Source of the DNA: Bostrychus sinensis
Taxonomy: Eukaryota; Chordata; Actinopteri; Gobiiformes; Eleotridae
NCBI GenBank assembly: GCA_020698575.1
Contig: CM036254.1
Location: 31,400,526 to 31,464,525, forward strand
Reading direction: 5' to 3'
Length of the DNA: 64,000 nt
The notes below the pieces were generated by a model. That model saw nothing but the letters and a program-made list of their open reading frames with translations, was not told the origin of the DNA and made no database searches. Positions 48,893 through 59,527 of this stretch are shown piece after piece. A program made the position numbers and the translations under genes. The stretch's first letter is position 1, and each line of letters starts with the position of its first letter.

Positions 48893-50164
48893 CTACAGGA
48901 GCGTATACAGAGTAATACAGGAGTGTATACAGAGTAATACAGGAGTGTATACAGAGTAATACAGGAGTGTATACAGAGTACTACAGGAGTGTATACAGAG
49001 TACTACAGGAGCGTATACAGAGTAATACAGGAGTGTAAACAGAGTAATACAGGAGTGTATACAGAGTACTGCAGGAGTGTATACAGAGTAATACAGGAGT
49101 GTAAACAGAGTAATACAGGAGAGTACACAGAGTACTACAGGAGCGTATACAGAGTAATACAGGAGTGTATACAGAGTACTACAGGAGTGTATACAGAGTA
49201 ATACAGGAGCGTAAACAGAGTAATACAGGAGTGTACACAGAGTAATACAGGAGTGTATACAAAGTACTACAGGAGCGTATACAGAGTAATACAGGAGTGT
49301 AAACAGAGTAATACAGGAGTGTATACAGAGTACTACAGGAGTGTACACAGTGTAATACACGAGTGTATACAGAGTAATACAGGAGTGTATACAAAGTACT
49401 ACAGGAGTGTATACAGAGTACTACAGGAGTGTATAGAGAGTACTACAGGAGCGTATACAAAGTAATACAGGAGCGTATACAGAGTACTACAGGAGAGTAT
49501 ACAAAGTACTACAGGAGTGTATACAAAGTAATGCAGTAGTGTATACAGAGTACTACAGGAGTGTACACAGAGTACAACAGGAGCGTATACAGAGTACTAC
49601 AGGAGCGTATACAGAGTACTACAGGAGTGTATACAAAGTACTACAGGAGCGTATACAGAGTAATGCAGGAGCGTATACAGAGTAATACAGGAGTATATAC
49701 AGAGTACTACAGGAGTGTATACAGAGTACTACAGGAGCGTATACAGAGTACTACAGGAGCGTATACAGAGTAATACAGGAGTGTATACAGAGTAGTACAG
49801 GAGTGTATACAGAGTACTACTGGAGTGTAAACAGAGTAGTACAGGAGTGTACACAGAGTACTACAGGAGTGTATACAAAGTACTACAGGAGTGTATACAG
49901 AGTAATACAGGAGTGTACACAGAGTAATACAGAAGTGTATACAGAGTACTACAGGAATGTAAACAGAGTACTACAGAAGTGTATACAGAGTAATACAGGA
50001 GTGTATACAGAGTACTACAGGAGTGTATACAGAGTACTACAGGAGTGTATACAGAGTAATGCAGGAGTGTATACAGAGTACTACAGGAGTGTATACAGAG
50101 TACTACAGGAGTGTATACAGAGTAATGCAGGAGTGTATACAGAGTACTACAGGAGTGTATACAG
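48893..50164. repeat. Satellite higher-order block, copy 2
   Basis: Same markers at about 49069, 49354, 49431 and 49817, exactly 1914 bp (87 units) after copy 1. Confidence 0.85.
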
Positions 50165-51334
50165 AGTACTACAGGAGTGTATACAGAGTAATACAGGAGT
50201 GTATACAGAGTACTACAGAAGCGTAAACAGAGTAATACAGGAGCGTATACAGAGTAGTACAGGAGTGTATACAAAGTACTACAGGAGTGTATACAGAGTA
50301 CTACAGGAGCGTATACAGAGTCATACAGGAGTGTAAACAGAGTAATACAGGAGTGTACACAGAGTACTACAGGAGTGTATACAGAGTACTACAGGAGTGT
50401 ACACAGAGTAATACAGGAGTGTAAACAGAGTAATACAGGAGTGTATACAGAGTAATACAGGAGTGTATACAGAGTACTACAGGAGCGTATACAGAGTAAT
50501 GCAGGAGTGTATACAGAGTACTACAGGAGCGTATACAGAGTAATACAGGAGTGTATACAGAGTACTACAGGAGCGTATACAGAGTAATGCAGGAGTGTAT
50601 ACAGAGTACTACAGGAGTGTATACAGAGTACTACAGGAGTGTACACAGAGTAATACAGGAGTGTAAACAGAGTACTACAGGAGTGTATACAGAGTAATAC
50701 AGGAGTGTATACAGAGTAATACAGGAGCGTATACAGAGTAATGCAGGAGTGTTTACAGAGTAATACAGGAGTGTATACAGAGTACTACAGGAGTGTATAC
50801 AGAGTAATACAGGAGTGTATACAGAGTACTACAGGAGTGTAAACAGAGTAATACAGGAGTGTATACAGAGTAATACAAGAGTGTATACAGAGTACTACAG
50901 GAGTGTATACAGAGTAATACAGAAGTGTATACAGAGTAATACAGGAGTGTACACAAAGTACTACAGGAGTGTATACAGAGTAATACAGGAGTGTATACAG
51001 AGTACTACAGGAGTGTATACAGAGTACTACAGGAGTGTATACAGAGTACTACAGGAGTGTATACAGAGTAATACAGGAGTGTATACAGAGTAATACAGGA
51101 GTGTATACAGAGTAATACAGGAGTGTACACAAAGTACTACAGGAGTGTATACAGAGTAATACAGGAGTGTATACAGAGTACTACAGGAGTGTATACAGAG
51201 TACTACAGCAGTGTATACAGAGTACTACAGGAGTGTATACAGAGTACTACAGGAGTGTATACAGAGTAATACAGGAGTGTATACAGAGTAATACAGGAGT
51301 GTATACAGAGTAATACAGGAGTGTATACAGAGTA

Positions 51335-52606
51335 CTACAGGAGCGTATACAGAGTAATACAGGAGTGTATACAGAGTAATACAGGAGTGTATACAGAGTA
51401 ATACAGGAGTGTATACAGAGTACTACAGGAGTGTATACAGAGTACTACAGGAGCGTATACAGAGTAATACAGGAGTGTAAACAGAGTAATACAGGAGTGT
51501 ATACAGAGTACTGCAGGAGTGTATACAGAGTAATACAGGAGTGTAAACAGAGTAATACAGGAGAGTACACAGAGTACTACAGGAGCGTATACAGAGTAAT
51601 ACAGGAGTGTATACAGAGTACTACAGGAGTGTATACAGAGTAATACAGGAGCGTAAACAGAGTAATACAGGAGTGTACACAGAGTAATACAGGAGTGTAT
51701 ACAAAGTACTACAGGAGCGTATACAGAGTAATACAGGAGTGTAAACAGAGTAATACAGGAGTGTATACAGAGTACTACAGGAGTGTACACAGTGTAATAC
51801 ACGAGTGTATACAGAGTAATACAGGAGTGTATACAAAGTACTACAGGAGTGTATACAGAGTACTACAGGAGTGTATAGAGAGTACTACAGGAGCGTATAC
51901 AGAGTAATACAGGAGCGTATACAGAGTACTACAGGAGAGTATACAAAGTACTACAGGAGTGTATACAAAGTAATGCAGTAGTGTATACAGAGTACTACAG
52001 GAGTGTACACAGAGTACAACAGGAGCGTATACAGAGTACTACAGGAGCGTATACAGAGTACTACAGGAGTGTATACAAAGTACTACAGGAGCGTATACAG
52101 AGTAATGCAGGAGCGTATACAGAGTAATACAGGAGTATATACAGAGTACTACAGGAGTGTATACAGAGTACTACAGGAGCGTATACAGAGTACTACAGGA
52201 GCGTATACAGAGTAATACAGGAGTGTATACAGAGTAGTACAGGAGTGTATACAGAGTACTACTGGAGTGTAAACAGAGTAGTACAGGAGTGTACACAGAG
52301 TACTACAGGAGTGTATACAAAGTACTACAGGAGTGTATACAGAGTAATACAGGAGTGTACACAGAGTAATACAGGAGTGTATACAGAGTACTACAGGAAT
52401 GTAAACAGAGTACTACAGAAGTGTATACAGAGTAATACAGGAGTGTATACAGAGTACTACAGGAGTGTATACAGAGTACTACAGGAGTGTATACAGAGTA
52501 ATGCAGGAGTGTATACACAGTACTACAGGAGTGTATACAGAGTACTACAGGAGTGTATACAAAGTAATGCAGGAGTGTATACAGAGTACTACAGGAGTGT
52601 ATACAG
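51335..52606. repeat. Satellite higher-order block, copy 3
   Basis: Same markers at about 51511, 51796, 51873 and 52258, exactly 2442 bp (111 units) after copy 2. Confidence 0.85.
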
Positions 52607-54087
52607 AGTACTACAGGAGTGTATACAGAGTAATACAGGAGTGTATACAGAGTACTACAGGAGTGTATACAGAGTACTACAGGAGTGTATACAGAGTACT
52701 ACAGGAGCGTATACAGAGTAATACAGGAGCGTATACAGAGTACTACAGGAGTGTATACAGAGTAATACAGGAGTGTACACAGAGTACTACAGGAGTGTAT
52801 ACAGAGTACTACAGGAGTGTATACAGAGTACTACAGGAGTGTACACAGAGTACTACAGGAGCGTATACAGAGTACTACAGGAGTGTATACAGAGTACTAC
52901 AGGAGTGTATACAGAGTAATACAGGAGTGTACACAGAGTACTACAGGAGTGTATACAGAGTACTACAGGAGTGTATACAGAGTACTACAGGAGTGTATAC
53001 AGAGTACTACAGGAGAGTATACAGAGTACTACAGGAGTGTATACAGAGTACTACAGGAGTGTATACAGAGTACTACAGGAGTGTATACAGAGTACTACAG
53101 GAGTGTATACAGAGTACTACAGGAGCGTATACAGAGTACTACAGGAGTGTATACAGAGTACTACAGGAGTGTATACAGAGTAATACAGGAGTGTACACAG
53201 AGTACTACAGGAGTGTATACAGAGTACTACAGGAGTGTATACAGAGTACTACAGGAGTGTATACAGAGTACTACAGGAGAGTATACAGAGTACTACAGGA
53301 GTGTATACAGTGGGGACTGGGGCAGAGACAGAGACTGAGGCTGTGGTCTCTGCTCAAAGCTGCACTGTAGCAGCAGCAAGTAAGAAGTCTGTTTTATTTT
53401 TATACCTGGTCTATATCACCACTGATCACTGTTTTTTCTGTTAAATAATATTATTTTAATAAAGATTCATTTGTAAAAAAAAATAATAATAATAATTTGC
53501 AATCAAAACTGATTTATTAAAAAAATTTATTAGGGGTCTAAAATTTGCGTGTGTAAGAGTCCTCAGACTGCTTCTTGGATTTATTCTTCCAGAAGAAAAT
53601 TTTTCAGTTAAGAAAAAAATGGTGAATGCCAAAAAATTCTCATAGGAAAGAAGTAAAGAACAAATTTGCACATAAGAAGGGTTCATGAATGAGGCCCAGT
53701 GTCTTTGCATCTGAAGAGCTACTGGTTCAAGCAGTGGTGTGGCAATACTGACAGTTATGACTGTGCTTTTGTGATTGGATTAAAATGTGTTGTTACCCAG
53801 AGTTGGTTAATTTAATCATGGACCAGGTGTATATGTAACGTGGAAATGCTTTCTATGGGAGCCTCCAAATGTTTCTGTGTAAAACTTGCAGAGGATAGTG
53901 AGACTTTGCTTATAGCTTGATTAATTTCTCTGAGCTGTATTTTTGTTAATGAGACTGGTACGTTTACTATGCCAGCCATTCCCAAAGTGAAGTTGTTGCG
54001 GCCCCTTTAAATTTCTGAAATTCCCACGCAGCGCCCCAACTACACGACTATTCAAATGACTATGTCGTGTTTTTCTCCATATATTTC

Positions 54088-54106
54088 TACACTCTAAGAA
54101 ATGAAA
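54088..54106 (+). repeat. Subterminal inverted repeat, left
   Basis: TACACTCTAAGAAATGAAA, 115 bp inside the left end of the hAT-like unit. The exact complement lies at 60709-60727. Confidence 0.9.
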
Positions 54107-54289
54107 CACTGGAGTTGTTCTTATTACATAACTTTTTAATGGTAAAATAACATTAACTGGTTAATTTTTATGTTTTAAATGATTGGTTTTCATACATTTT
54201 AATTAATATATACAACTTTTAATGCAAATAAAACTGTGGAATAAATGTAACATAAAAGCTTTATGTAAAAACTACGCGTGAATTGACTA

Positions 54290-54401
54290 GTGCGTGAGCA
54301 TGCGCAGTACTGCAAACAGGCAACGTCAACGTCCTGTGCCATGAGGATTTCGCTAATCTCACATGTGCTCGAGTAAATCGTTATCCATCTATCAAAGTTT
54401 G
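54290..54401 (+). promoter_or_regulatory. Candidate promoter and first non-coding exon
   Basis: A CpG-containing segment in otherwise AT-rich DNA carries GAGCATGCGCAGTAC, an NRF1-like site, at 54296-54310. About 100 bp later comes a strong donor, G|GTAAGTA, at 54402. This is a plausible 5' UTR exon of the ZnF/PB1 gene. No TATA box is evident. Start site and splicing are inferred. Confidence 0.4.
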
Positions 54402-54699
54402 GTAAGTACATCTTACTAATTTATCTTACGTGATTAAGCTACTAATTTGTGACAACGATGCAGGTATATTTACTATTTTTATTCCGTCAATTTTTGAAAA
54501 AGCTTTTGCACTATGGCCAGACCACTGACGTTAAACCGTTTTTGCTAGCTGTGAATCTAATCTCTTTCAAATCAGGTAAATCGCTTTTATTATTGAATGC
54601 CATGCTATGTGAATGTAATAATCCCCTTCATAATCGTCAGATGGTTGAATCTGTTTTTGCACAACAACCTTAATTGTGCTAATGCTATGCTAGCGGCAT

Positions 54700-54781
54700 T
54701 TGTCAGAACCTCAGAGACAGTCCACTCAGGTGCGGCGTGTAGCTTAATTTTAACTTTGAACTTCGGTTTGCGTCGGAAAAG
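54700..54781 (+). other. Possible alternative 5' exon ending at donor
   Basis: AAAAG|GTAAGC at 54782 is a good donor after CpG-containing sequence. A weaker donor (ATCAG|GTAAAT) lies at 54576. The upstream boundary is unknown. Confidence 0.3.
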
Positions 54782-55079
54782 GTAAGCGGACCAGTTTGGT
54801 CTTGTACTTCTGTGTAGTTTTTGTAAATTTTGTGCTACAGCATGCTTAATTTAAAACTCGCGGTACTCGCGGTAGATCTGTTGCTCTCAGAAGTCTCATT
54901 AGAAGCACCTTTTATGCACCGTTCAGAGCAGATCTCCGCATGATAATAATGTAAACGTATGGGAAGAGGGCAGAGGAAGGTTCGAGTGGTTTTACTGAGC
55001 ATGTAAGCAGCAGTCCATGGGAGGAGTGGGGTATTTCTAATAACAAACTTGAAACATCGAAACCTATGCAGTATTCAAA

Positions 55080-55217
55080 AGCCGCGGTACATGGCAGTCT
55101 GCACACGGTCAGGGCGGGCAGTACGTGCCTCGTCCTCGTCACACTTCCACAGAACTAACGTTAGCTCAGGTAACGTTTCGGACATAAGATTAGGGTCCAG
55201 CTCAGGGTCGCGCCCAG
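55080..55217 (+). other. Possible alternative 5' exon ending at donor
   Basis: A CpG-rich segment (cgcggtacatggcagtctgc ... gggtcgcgcccag) ends at CCCAG|GTAAGA at 55218, the best donor in the 5' region. It could splice to the acceptor at 55940 (ZnF exon) or 56357 (PB1 exon). Confidence 0.4.
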
Positions 55218-55947
55218 GTAAGAAAAACGCGTTGTGTTCACGTGGTCTTAAGGCATATTTTTTTCAACCTAAGATAATCACTGTTGTTTCCCTTGCTTTT
55301 TTTAAAGTAGCTTGCTATGCTTATAACATTTGTAAATTGTTTAGTTTGTCTGTTGTATCAATTTATGCTGTGCATGTGACTAAAGAAAAAGAAAGAAAAT
55401 GTAGTTTGTAATTATGGTTTTAAGATTTTGCTGATTTTTTATTTTTTTCGTCACCATATAATTTTCTGTAGGTGTTGTGATTATGCAAATTTAGGGCTAT
55501 TTTGTGTAAAAGATAAATGTAGTCAAATAATTTCAAAACAACCTTCAAAGAATGGCATATATATGATTTACAGTACTTTTTTCTATTTAAAACTTAAAAA
55601 TTTGAAGATTAACCTTAATATTTCATGTTGTCACAATCACTAGAGTGTAATCTGGGCATGGTTTGTGGGTCCTGTCAATTCATGAATTATTAACTCTACA
55701 AACCACTTTCAGATGACTTTGTTTTAATCTTACTCCATCTGAATATTAAAATAATAATTAATAGTATAATATTTTTGATATGTTTTTCAGGTAACTAAAG
55801 CAAAAAATACAGTATAGCATTTTTATTTACACACATACACAGTTAAAACGTTACTTGTCCAATTGCATGGATTGATTTGCATGGATTGATTTCTGTATAT
55901 CTCTTGTGTTTTTCTGTCTCTAGCTCTCCCTTTTTTTCAGGATGTGA

Positions 55948-56136
55948 ATGTGGAGGTGCAAACAGTGCTCCGAAAGTGTTTCTACGAGGTACCAGTTACT
56001 AAAACACTATAGACTGAAACATGGACATTATGGTCTAAGACACTTTTATCCATGCATATACTGTCATTGTCCTTGTGCATTCAAAACATGGAATGGTCTT
56101 AAATCTCATTTCATACATAAACTGTTTGCAGTTTGA
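55948..56136 (+). CDS. C2H2 zinc-finger ORF, 62 residues
   Basis: The exon opens after a consensus acceptor (TTTTTTTCAG at 55931-55940), and the ATG follows 7 bases later. Finger 1 is canonical: C4-x2-C7-x12-H20-x4-H25. Finger 2 is C36-x4-C41-x12-H54-x2-H57, with shortened His spacing, so possibly weakened. Tyr/Trp/His-rich linkers (HYRLKH, FKTWNGLKSHF) recall N-terminal fingers I remember from large uncharacterised, transposase-like fish proteins. Here the frame stops at 56134-56136 and no good donor precedes the stop. It may be a small separate protein, an upstream ORF of the PB1 transcript, or the surviving first exon of a larger lost ORF. The PB1 protein starts 232 bp downstream in another exon. 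Confidence 0.55.
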   Translation: MWRCKQCSESVSTRYQLLKHYRLKHGHYGLRHFYPCIYCHCPCAFKTWNGLKSHFIHKLFAV

Positions 56137-56367
56137 TTGCAACTGAAGCATTTTTTATGGCATAAACTTATAAGCATCACATTTGAATAACAGGGTAAAA
56201 GAAGAAAAATAATGGTATAGGATAAACAAAATGGTTTACACATGGTATAAATATTTGGTCATATTGCTCACCCCTAGAACTTTTTAAAATGCATGTATAT
56301 TAATAGTTGCTTTTATGACTATTTTACTAATGAAACACCCTTGTTTTTATGTTTCAGAGTAAAAAAA

Positions 56368-57363
56368 ATGTCTGCCACACTGAGAGTGGTACTTGGTGCG
56401 GACAACGCAGCCAAGCTGATCTTATCCACTGGGATACCAAATTCAGTAACGGACCTTACAGCTGAGATTGAGAGACACTTTGGCTTGTCAGGGAATTTCA
56501 GACTGCAGTATCGTGATGTTGACTTTGATAACGAATATATGAACTTGACAGACACTAAAGAAATTAAAGACAAGAGCACAGTTAAAATTGTGTACATGCC
56601 AAACAGTTCAGATACAACCACTTGCCATTCTGCTTCGCCTGAGATGGATGATAGTTCATTCTCCACTGCAGACACAGACATTCTTTCCTCCCCTGATTCC
56701 AATGCTTCATGTTCTTCTCTACGGTTGCTGGGATGGCCCTCAAAGTTCCCATTGCCCGGTTTTAGTTATGACGTACAGTTTCAGCTTGACAGGGCTAATG
56801 AAGACTATGTCAATAATGGTACTCGTCTGGACCCAAGTACTAAGCTAAAATCAGACATTATGGATGCATTGGTCTCCGAAATTGCAAAATACAAAATCTA
56901 TCCTTCGATTGCGGAACTTGATGATGTGGCTTTAGCTCTTGTAACAAAATATCCCTGTCTGAAAGAGGGTGGTTCTGTGTCTGGGCATTATGGTTGGAGG
57001 GTTAGTCTAAAATATAAAATAGCCAACTATCGCACCATCCTAAGGAACATTGGGTGTCCAGAGGTGACCATCAATGCAATGAAAAACAAGCGAGGTGATG
57101 CAAGTCAGCAACCTAACCAGGTGAAGAAACCAAGGAAAGCAGAGGTCAACTTCTGTCCGGATTACCCTTCAGGTGAAAGTAAGGATACCCTTGAGGAGGA
57201 ACGGCAAGTCCTTACTGAAGAGGTCAAGAAGAAGAATAACCAACAACTCATAAAAACAAAAATGGAAAAAACCTTTGCATACAGAAGACGGGAAGTAATT
57301 GAAGATATGCCCTTCATTGCCGAATTTAAAAACAGATGGCCAGCTCTGTTTTGTGTGTCTGAG
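56368..57363 (+). CDS. PB1-like gene, coding exon 1
   Basis: Acceptor TTATGTTTCAG at 56357; donor GAG|GTAAGG at 57364. Encodes residues 1-332. Confidence 0.85.
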
Positions 57364-59527
57364 GTAAGGTAAATTAAAACCTTGAGTTTATGTAAAAATA
57401 TTTGGTTTAATTTTTTGTATGTTTCAAAGATAAATGCAGAGTTTACGCGCATTACCACGGTGCCCCTCCTCTCCACTTTCATGAGCCAACTAGACGAATA
57501 CTCCGACCAGCTAATGAGGGTTGTAAGGAGAAAGGGCGGAGATAAAGGACACAGTATCAGCATTGCCATGTCTGCCATGGGCCAGGTATGTTTTTACAAT
57601 TAAAATGAGTAATTGTCATTCCATATGGTTACAGCATGTTGGTGCTCAAGAATGACATAATAATGAAAGACCAGCATGTCATTTTTACAGGGCACAGTAA
57701 TTGCTTACGTTGAGATTTTAAAAAAGTATTTGTTAGACCTTGTGCCTTGTTCTATGATGATGTTAAACTGAAGTATTATATGTTTTTTTAACTACTACTA
57801 TCTTCTGGGAATTGTATAATGTTTGTCTGAAATGATGACCCTTGTTAGGAAAATGGAAGGAAATCTATTGGAAATGTATTTTTTTATACACCTTTTTGTG
57901 CTTTCTTTTTTGTAGTACAGAATTCTAGTATTGAAGTGAGACGGGAATGCATATTGAAAGCACTGTCTCTCTACCTAAATGAGGATCATAAAAGCCTCAT
58001 CAAGGAGTACTGGGTAAGCTTTGGCATGCATGATACATTTTTAGTCTAACTTATAATACATGACTGATTTGTAATTTCTGACAGTATATGTTTAAATCAA
58101 AAAATGGATTAATCAATAGAAAAGTGTGTTGTAGCTTGTAGTTCAAATACAGTGCCTACAAAAAGGCACCACCATCCCCTTAGCATTTTTTCTTTATTAT
58201 ACCCTGGAATTTAAATCATCATTGAGGGGTTTCTGTCAGTCACTTTACATCACATGACTACTATAAAGATGCAAAATATTTTTTATTGTGAAGCAAATTA
58301 GAAATATGACAAAATGTATGTAGAAGTATTTATCCCTTGAAGTCAGTACTTGTAGAACCATCTTCGGAAGGAGATCCAGCTCCAAGTCTTCTAGCAGGTG
58401 CTTGAGCTTGGTTCATAAAATTAGTAAGATTTTTGCTGATTCTTCATCTAAAAACAGCTCCACCTCCTTCAAGTCAGATGCATTGTACAGCACAGTTTGA
58501 GTCGTTGTCTTCAAAAATGTTTCTGTATTTAGCTACATCAAAACAAAACATGCTTTAATTTTTTGACCAAGCAATGGCTTTTTTCTATCCACTCCTCCAC
58601 CCAGCCCAGCTCTGTGGAGTGTATGGTTCAGAGTGGTCCTGGGACAGATACAACAGTCTCTGCTGTGGAGCTCTGCAGATCTTTCAGGGTCACCTTTGGT
58701 CTTATTGTTGCCTCTCTGATGAATGCACTCCATGCCCGGTTTTTGAATTTTAGATGGTCCTCTTTAGGCAGGTTTGGTGTGATTCACTATTTTTTTTTTG
58801 TTTACAAGATATCGCAGTTGAATTCCAGACACGTTGACCTTCTTTTACTCTTTTGTGATTTCTGAGGGTAAATAACACTGGATCTTATTTAGGGGCCTGG
58901 GGATGAATACATCTGCACTCTCAAGTTTTCTGTCATATTATTTGCTTCATAATTTCATTTTCATTGTAAAGTAAAAATGCTATGGGGGTGAATACTTTTT
59001 ATATGGACTATAAGGCAGCTTTTAAACAGCATTTTTTTTATTTAGCAATGTAACTTATAGTCTTACATTGCTACTGAATTGTACTGGTTATTGATACTGA
59101 TACTAAACGTGGTTTGTATAGTACTAACTATGCTATGTACATATTGACAACCACACTTGATAGCTACATTAAAATGCCTAAAATACTGTATGTAAATATC
59201 TTTTTTTAGGATGTAAATCTTGGAGGCGTGAGATCAATGGAGGAGGTTATTATGGGAGTCTACGTGGTTCGCCATGAAGGAGCTGATCCCACAGATGGCC
59301 CAGAGGACATCGGCATCCTCATTGAGGGCTGCACAGTCATCCAAGACGTTCATGATGTGGCAACAGGATGTGCACTTTTGTTCGGCTTGATCTACTGTCT
59401 AAATCTGAGCTATCCAAAGGACCTAAGGTACACTTTTGAGTTTTATCAGAAAGTACTGATGGGCTTGGACGGAAAGAAGCTGACTAATAAGGTGCAGGTT
59501 CTCAAAAACAAACTAAACAAAAACTAG
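56368..59527 (+). CDS. PB1-like 'SAMD3-like' protein, 4 exons, 520 aa
   Basis: Spliced coding sequence: 56368-57363, 57430-57585, 57921-58013, 59210-59527 (332+52+31+105 codons). All introns are GT-AG and phase 0, and there are no stops or frameshifts. Residues 1-78 (MSATLRVVLG ... VKIVYM) look like a PB1/ubiquitin-like fold. 80-115 is a Ser/Thr/Asp-rich linker. 121-245 is a conserved block (GWPSKFPLPGFSYDVQFQL; KYPCLKEGGSVSGHYGWRVS; RNIGCPEV). A basic patch (KKPRK) lies near 253-257. The rest (RWPALFCVSEINAEF, TTVPLLSTFMSQLD, GADPTDGPEDIGILIEG) matches the uncharacterised, much-expanded fish family annotated as sterile alpha motif domain-containing 3-like. No SAM domain is seen. Function unknown. 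The ATG at 56368 is chosen because it follows the acceptor by 10 bp; an upstream in-frame ATG at 56293 lies in the intron. The gene sits inside the hAT-like unit. Confidence 0.85.
57430..57585 (+). CDS. PB1-like gene, coding exon 2
   Basis: Acceptor TTTCAAAG at 57429; donor CCAG|GTATGT at 57586. Encodes 52 residues, INAEFTRITTVPLLSTFMSQ through SAMGQ. Confidence 0.85.
57921..58013 (+). CDS. PB1-like gene, coding exon 3
   Basis: Acceptor TGTAGTACAG at 57920; donor TGG|GTAAGC at 58014. Encodes 31 residues, NSSIEVRRECILKALSLYLN through KEYW. It is too short to stand out as an ORF but keeps frame and family pattern. Confidence 0.8.
58150..59008. mobile_element. Tc1-like non-autonomous element in intron 3
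   Basis: The left end is CAGTGCCTACAAAAAGG and continues with CCCCTTAGCATTTTT. The complement of the right end is GTCCATATAAAAAGTATTC and continues with CCCCCATAGCATTTTT. TA flanks both sides (58148-58149 and 59009-59010). The inner phrase 'ccagctccaagtcttctagc' resembles a known family of short Tc1-type elements. It fills most of the 1.2-kb intron without harming the splice sites. The 100- and 66-residue ORFs inside are chance. Confidence 0.7.
59210..59527 (+). CDS. PB1-like gene, terminal coding exon 4
   Basis: Acceptor TTTTTTTAG at 59209. Encodes 105 residues from DVNLGGVRSMEEVIMGVYVV to VLKNKLNKN, then TAG. Confidence 0.85.
   Translation, partial: DVNLGGVRSMEEVIMGVYVVRHEGADPTDGPEDIGILIEGCTVIQDVHDVATGCALLFGLIYCLNLSYPKDLRYTFEFYQKVLMGLDGKKLTNKVQVLKNKLNKN

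Larger units (their letters stand above)
44110..53310. repeat. 9.2-kb satellite of a 22-bp unit (~418 copies)
   Basis: The unit is 22 bp and contains AGTACT(AC), ACAGGAG and GTATAC in fixed order. Variation is concentrated at few positions: AGTACTAC/AGTAATAC, GAGTGTA/GAGCGTA, GTATAC/GTACAC/GTAAAC, and ACAGAG/ACAAAG. Because 22 is not a multiple of 3, each frame runs through the same 22-residue cycle (YTEYYRSVYRVLQECIQSTT plus two residues on plus; YTLLYYSVYTPVLLCIHSCS plus two on minus). That explains the many 60-300-residue ORFs on both strands. None is regarded as a gene. The 3' end (after about 52600) is the most uniform. Confidence 0.98.
43978..53697. mobile_element. Candidate TIR element containing the satellite
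   Basis: GGGCCTCATTAATGAA at 43978-43993 is matched, inverted, by TTCATGAATGAGGCCC at 53682-53697 (15 of 16 bases). Both inner flanks carry 'ttcttA/ttctaag'-type words. Between them lie about 120 bp of unique left sequence, the satellite, and about 380 bp of unique right sequence. No target duplication is seen, so the termini may belong to a decayed DNA transposon inside which the tandem array grew. Confidence 0.5.

Noticed and set aside
44110..53310. CRISPR-like regular array
   Set aside because: Units are contiguous 22-bp copies with no unique spacers, and the genome is eukaryotic.
52465..53370. 301-residue ORF across the end of the satellite
   Set aside because: It is the 22-residue cycle of the tandem repeat read through to a unique tail. 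The same openness exists in other frames and on the other strand, so it is not evidence of a gene.
56293..56367. Upstream in-frame ATG extending the PB1 protein by 25 residues
   Set aside because: The extension includes the TTATGTTTCAG splice acceptor and AT-rich intron-like sequence; the ATG at 56368 fits exon structure and family start.
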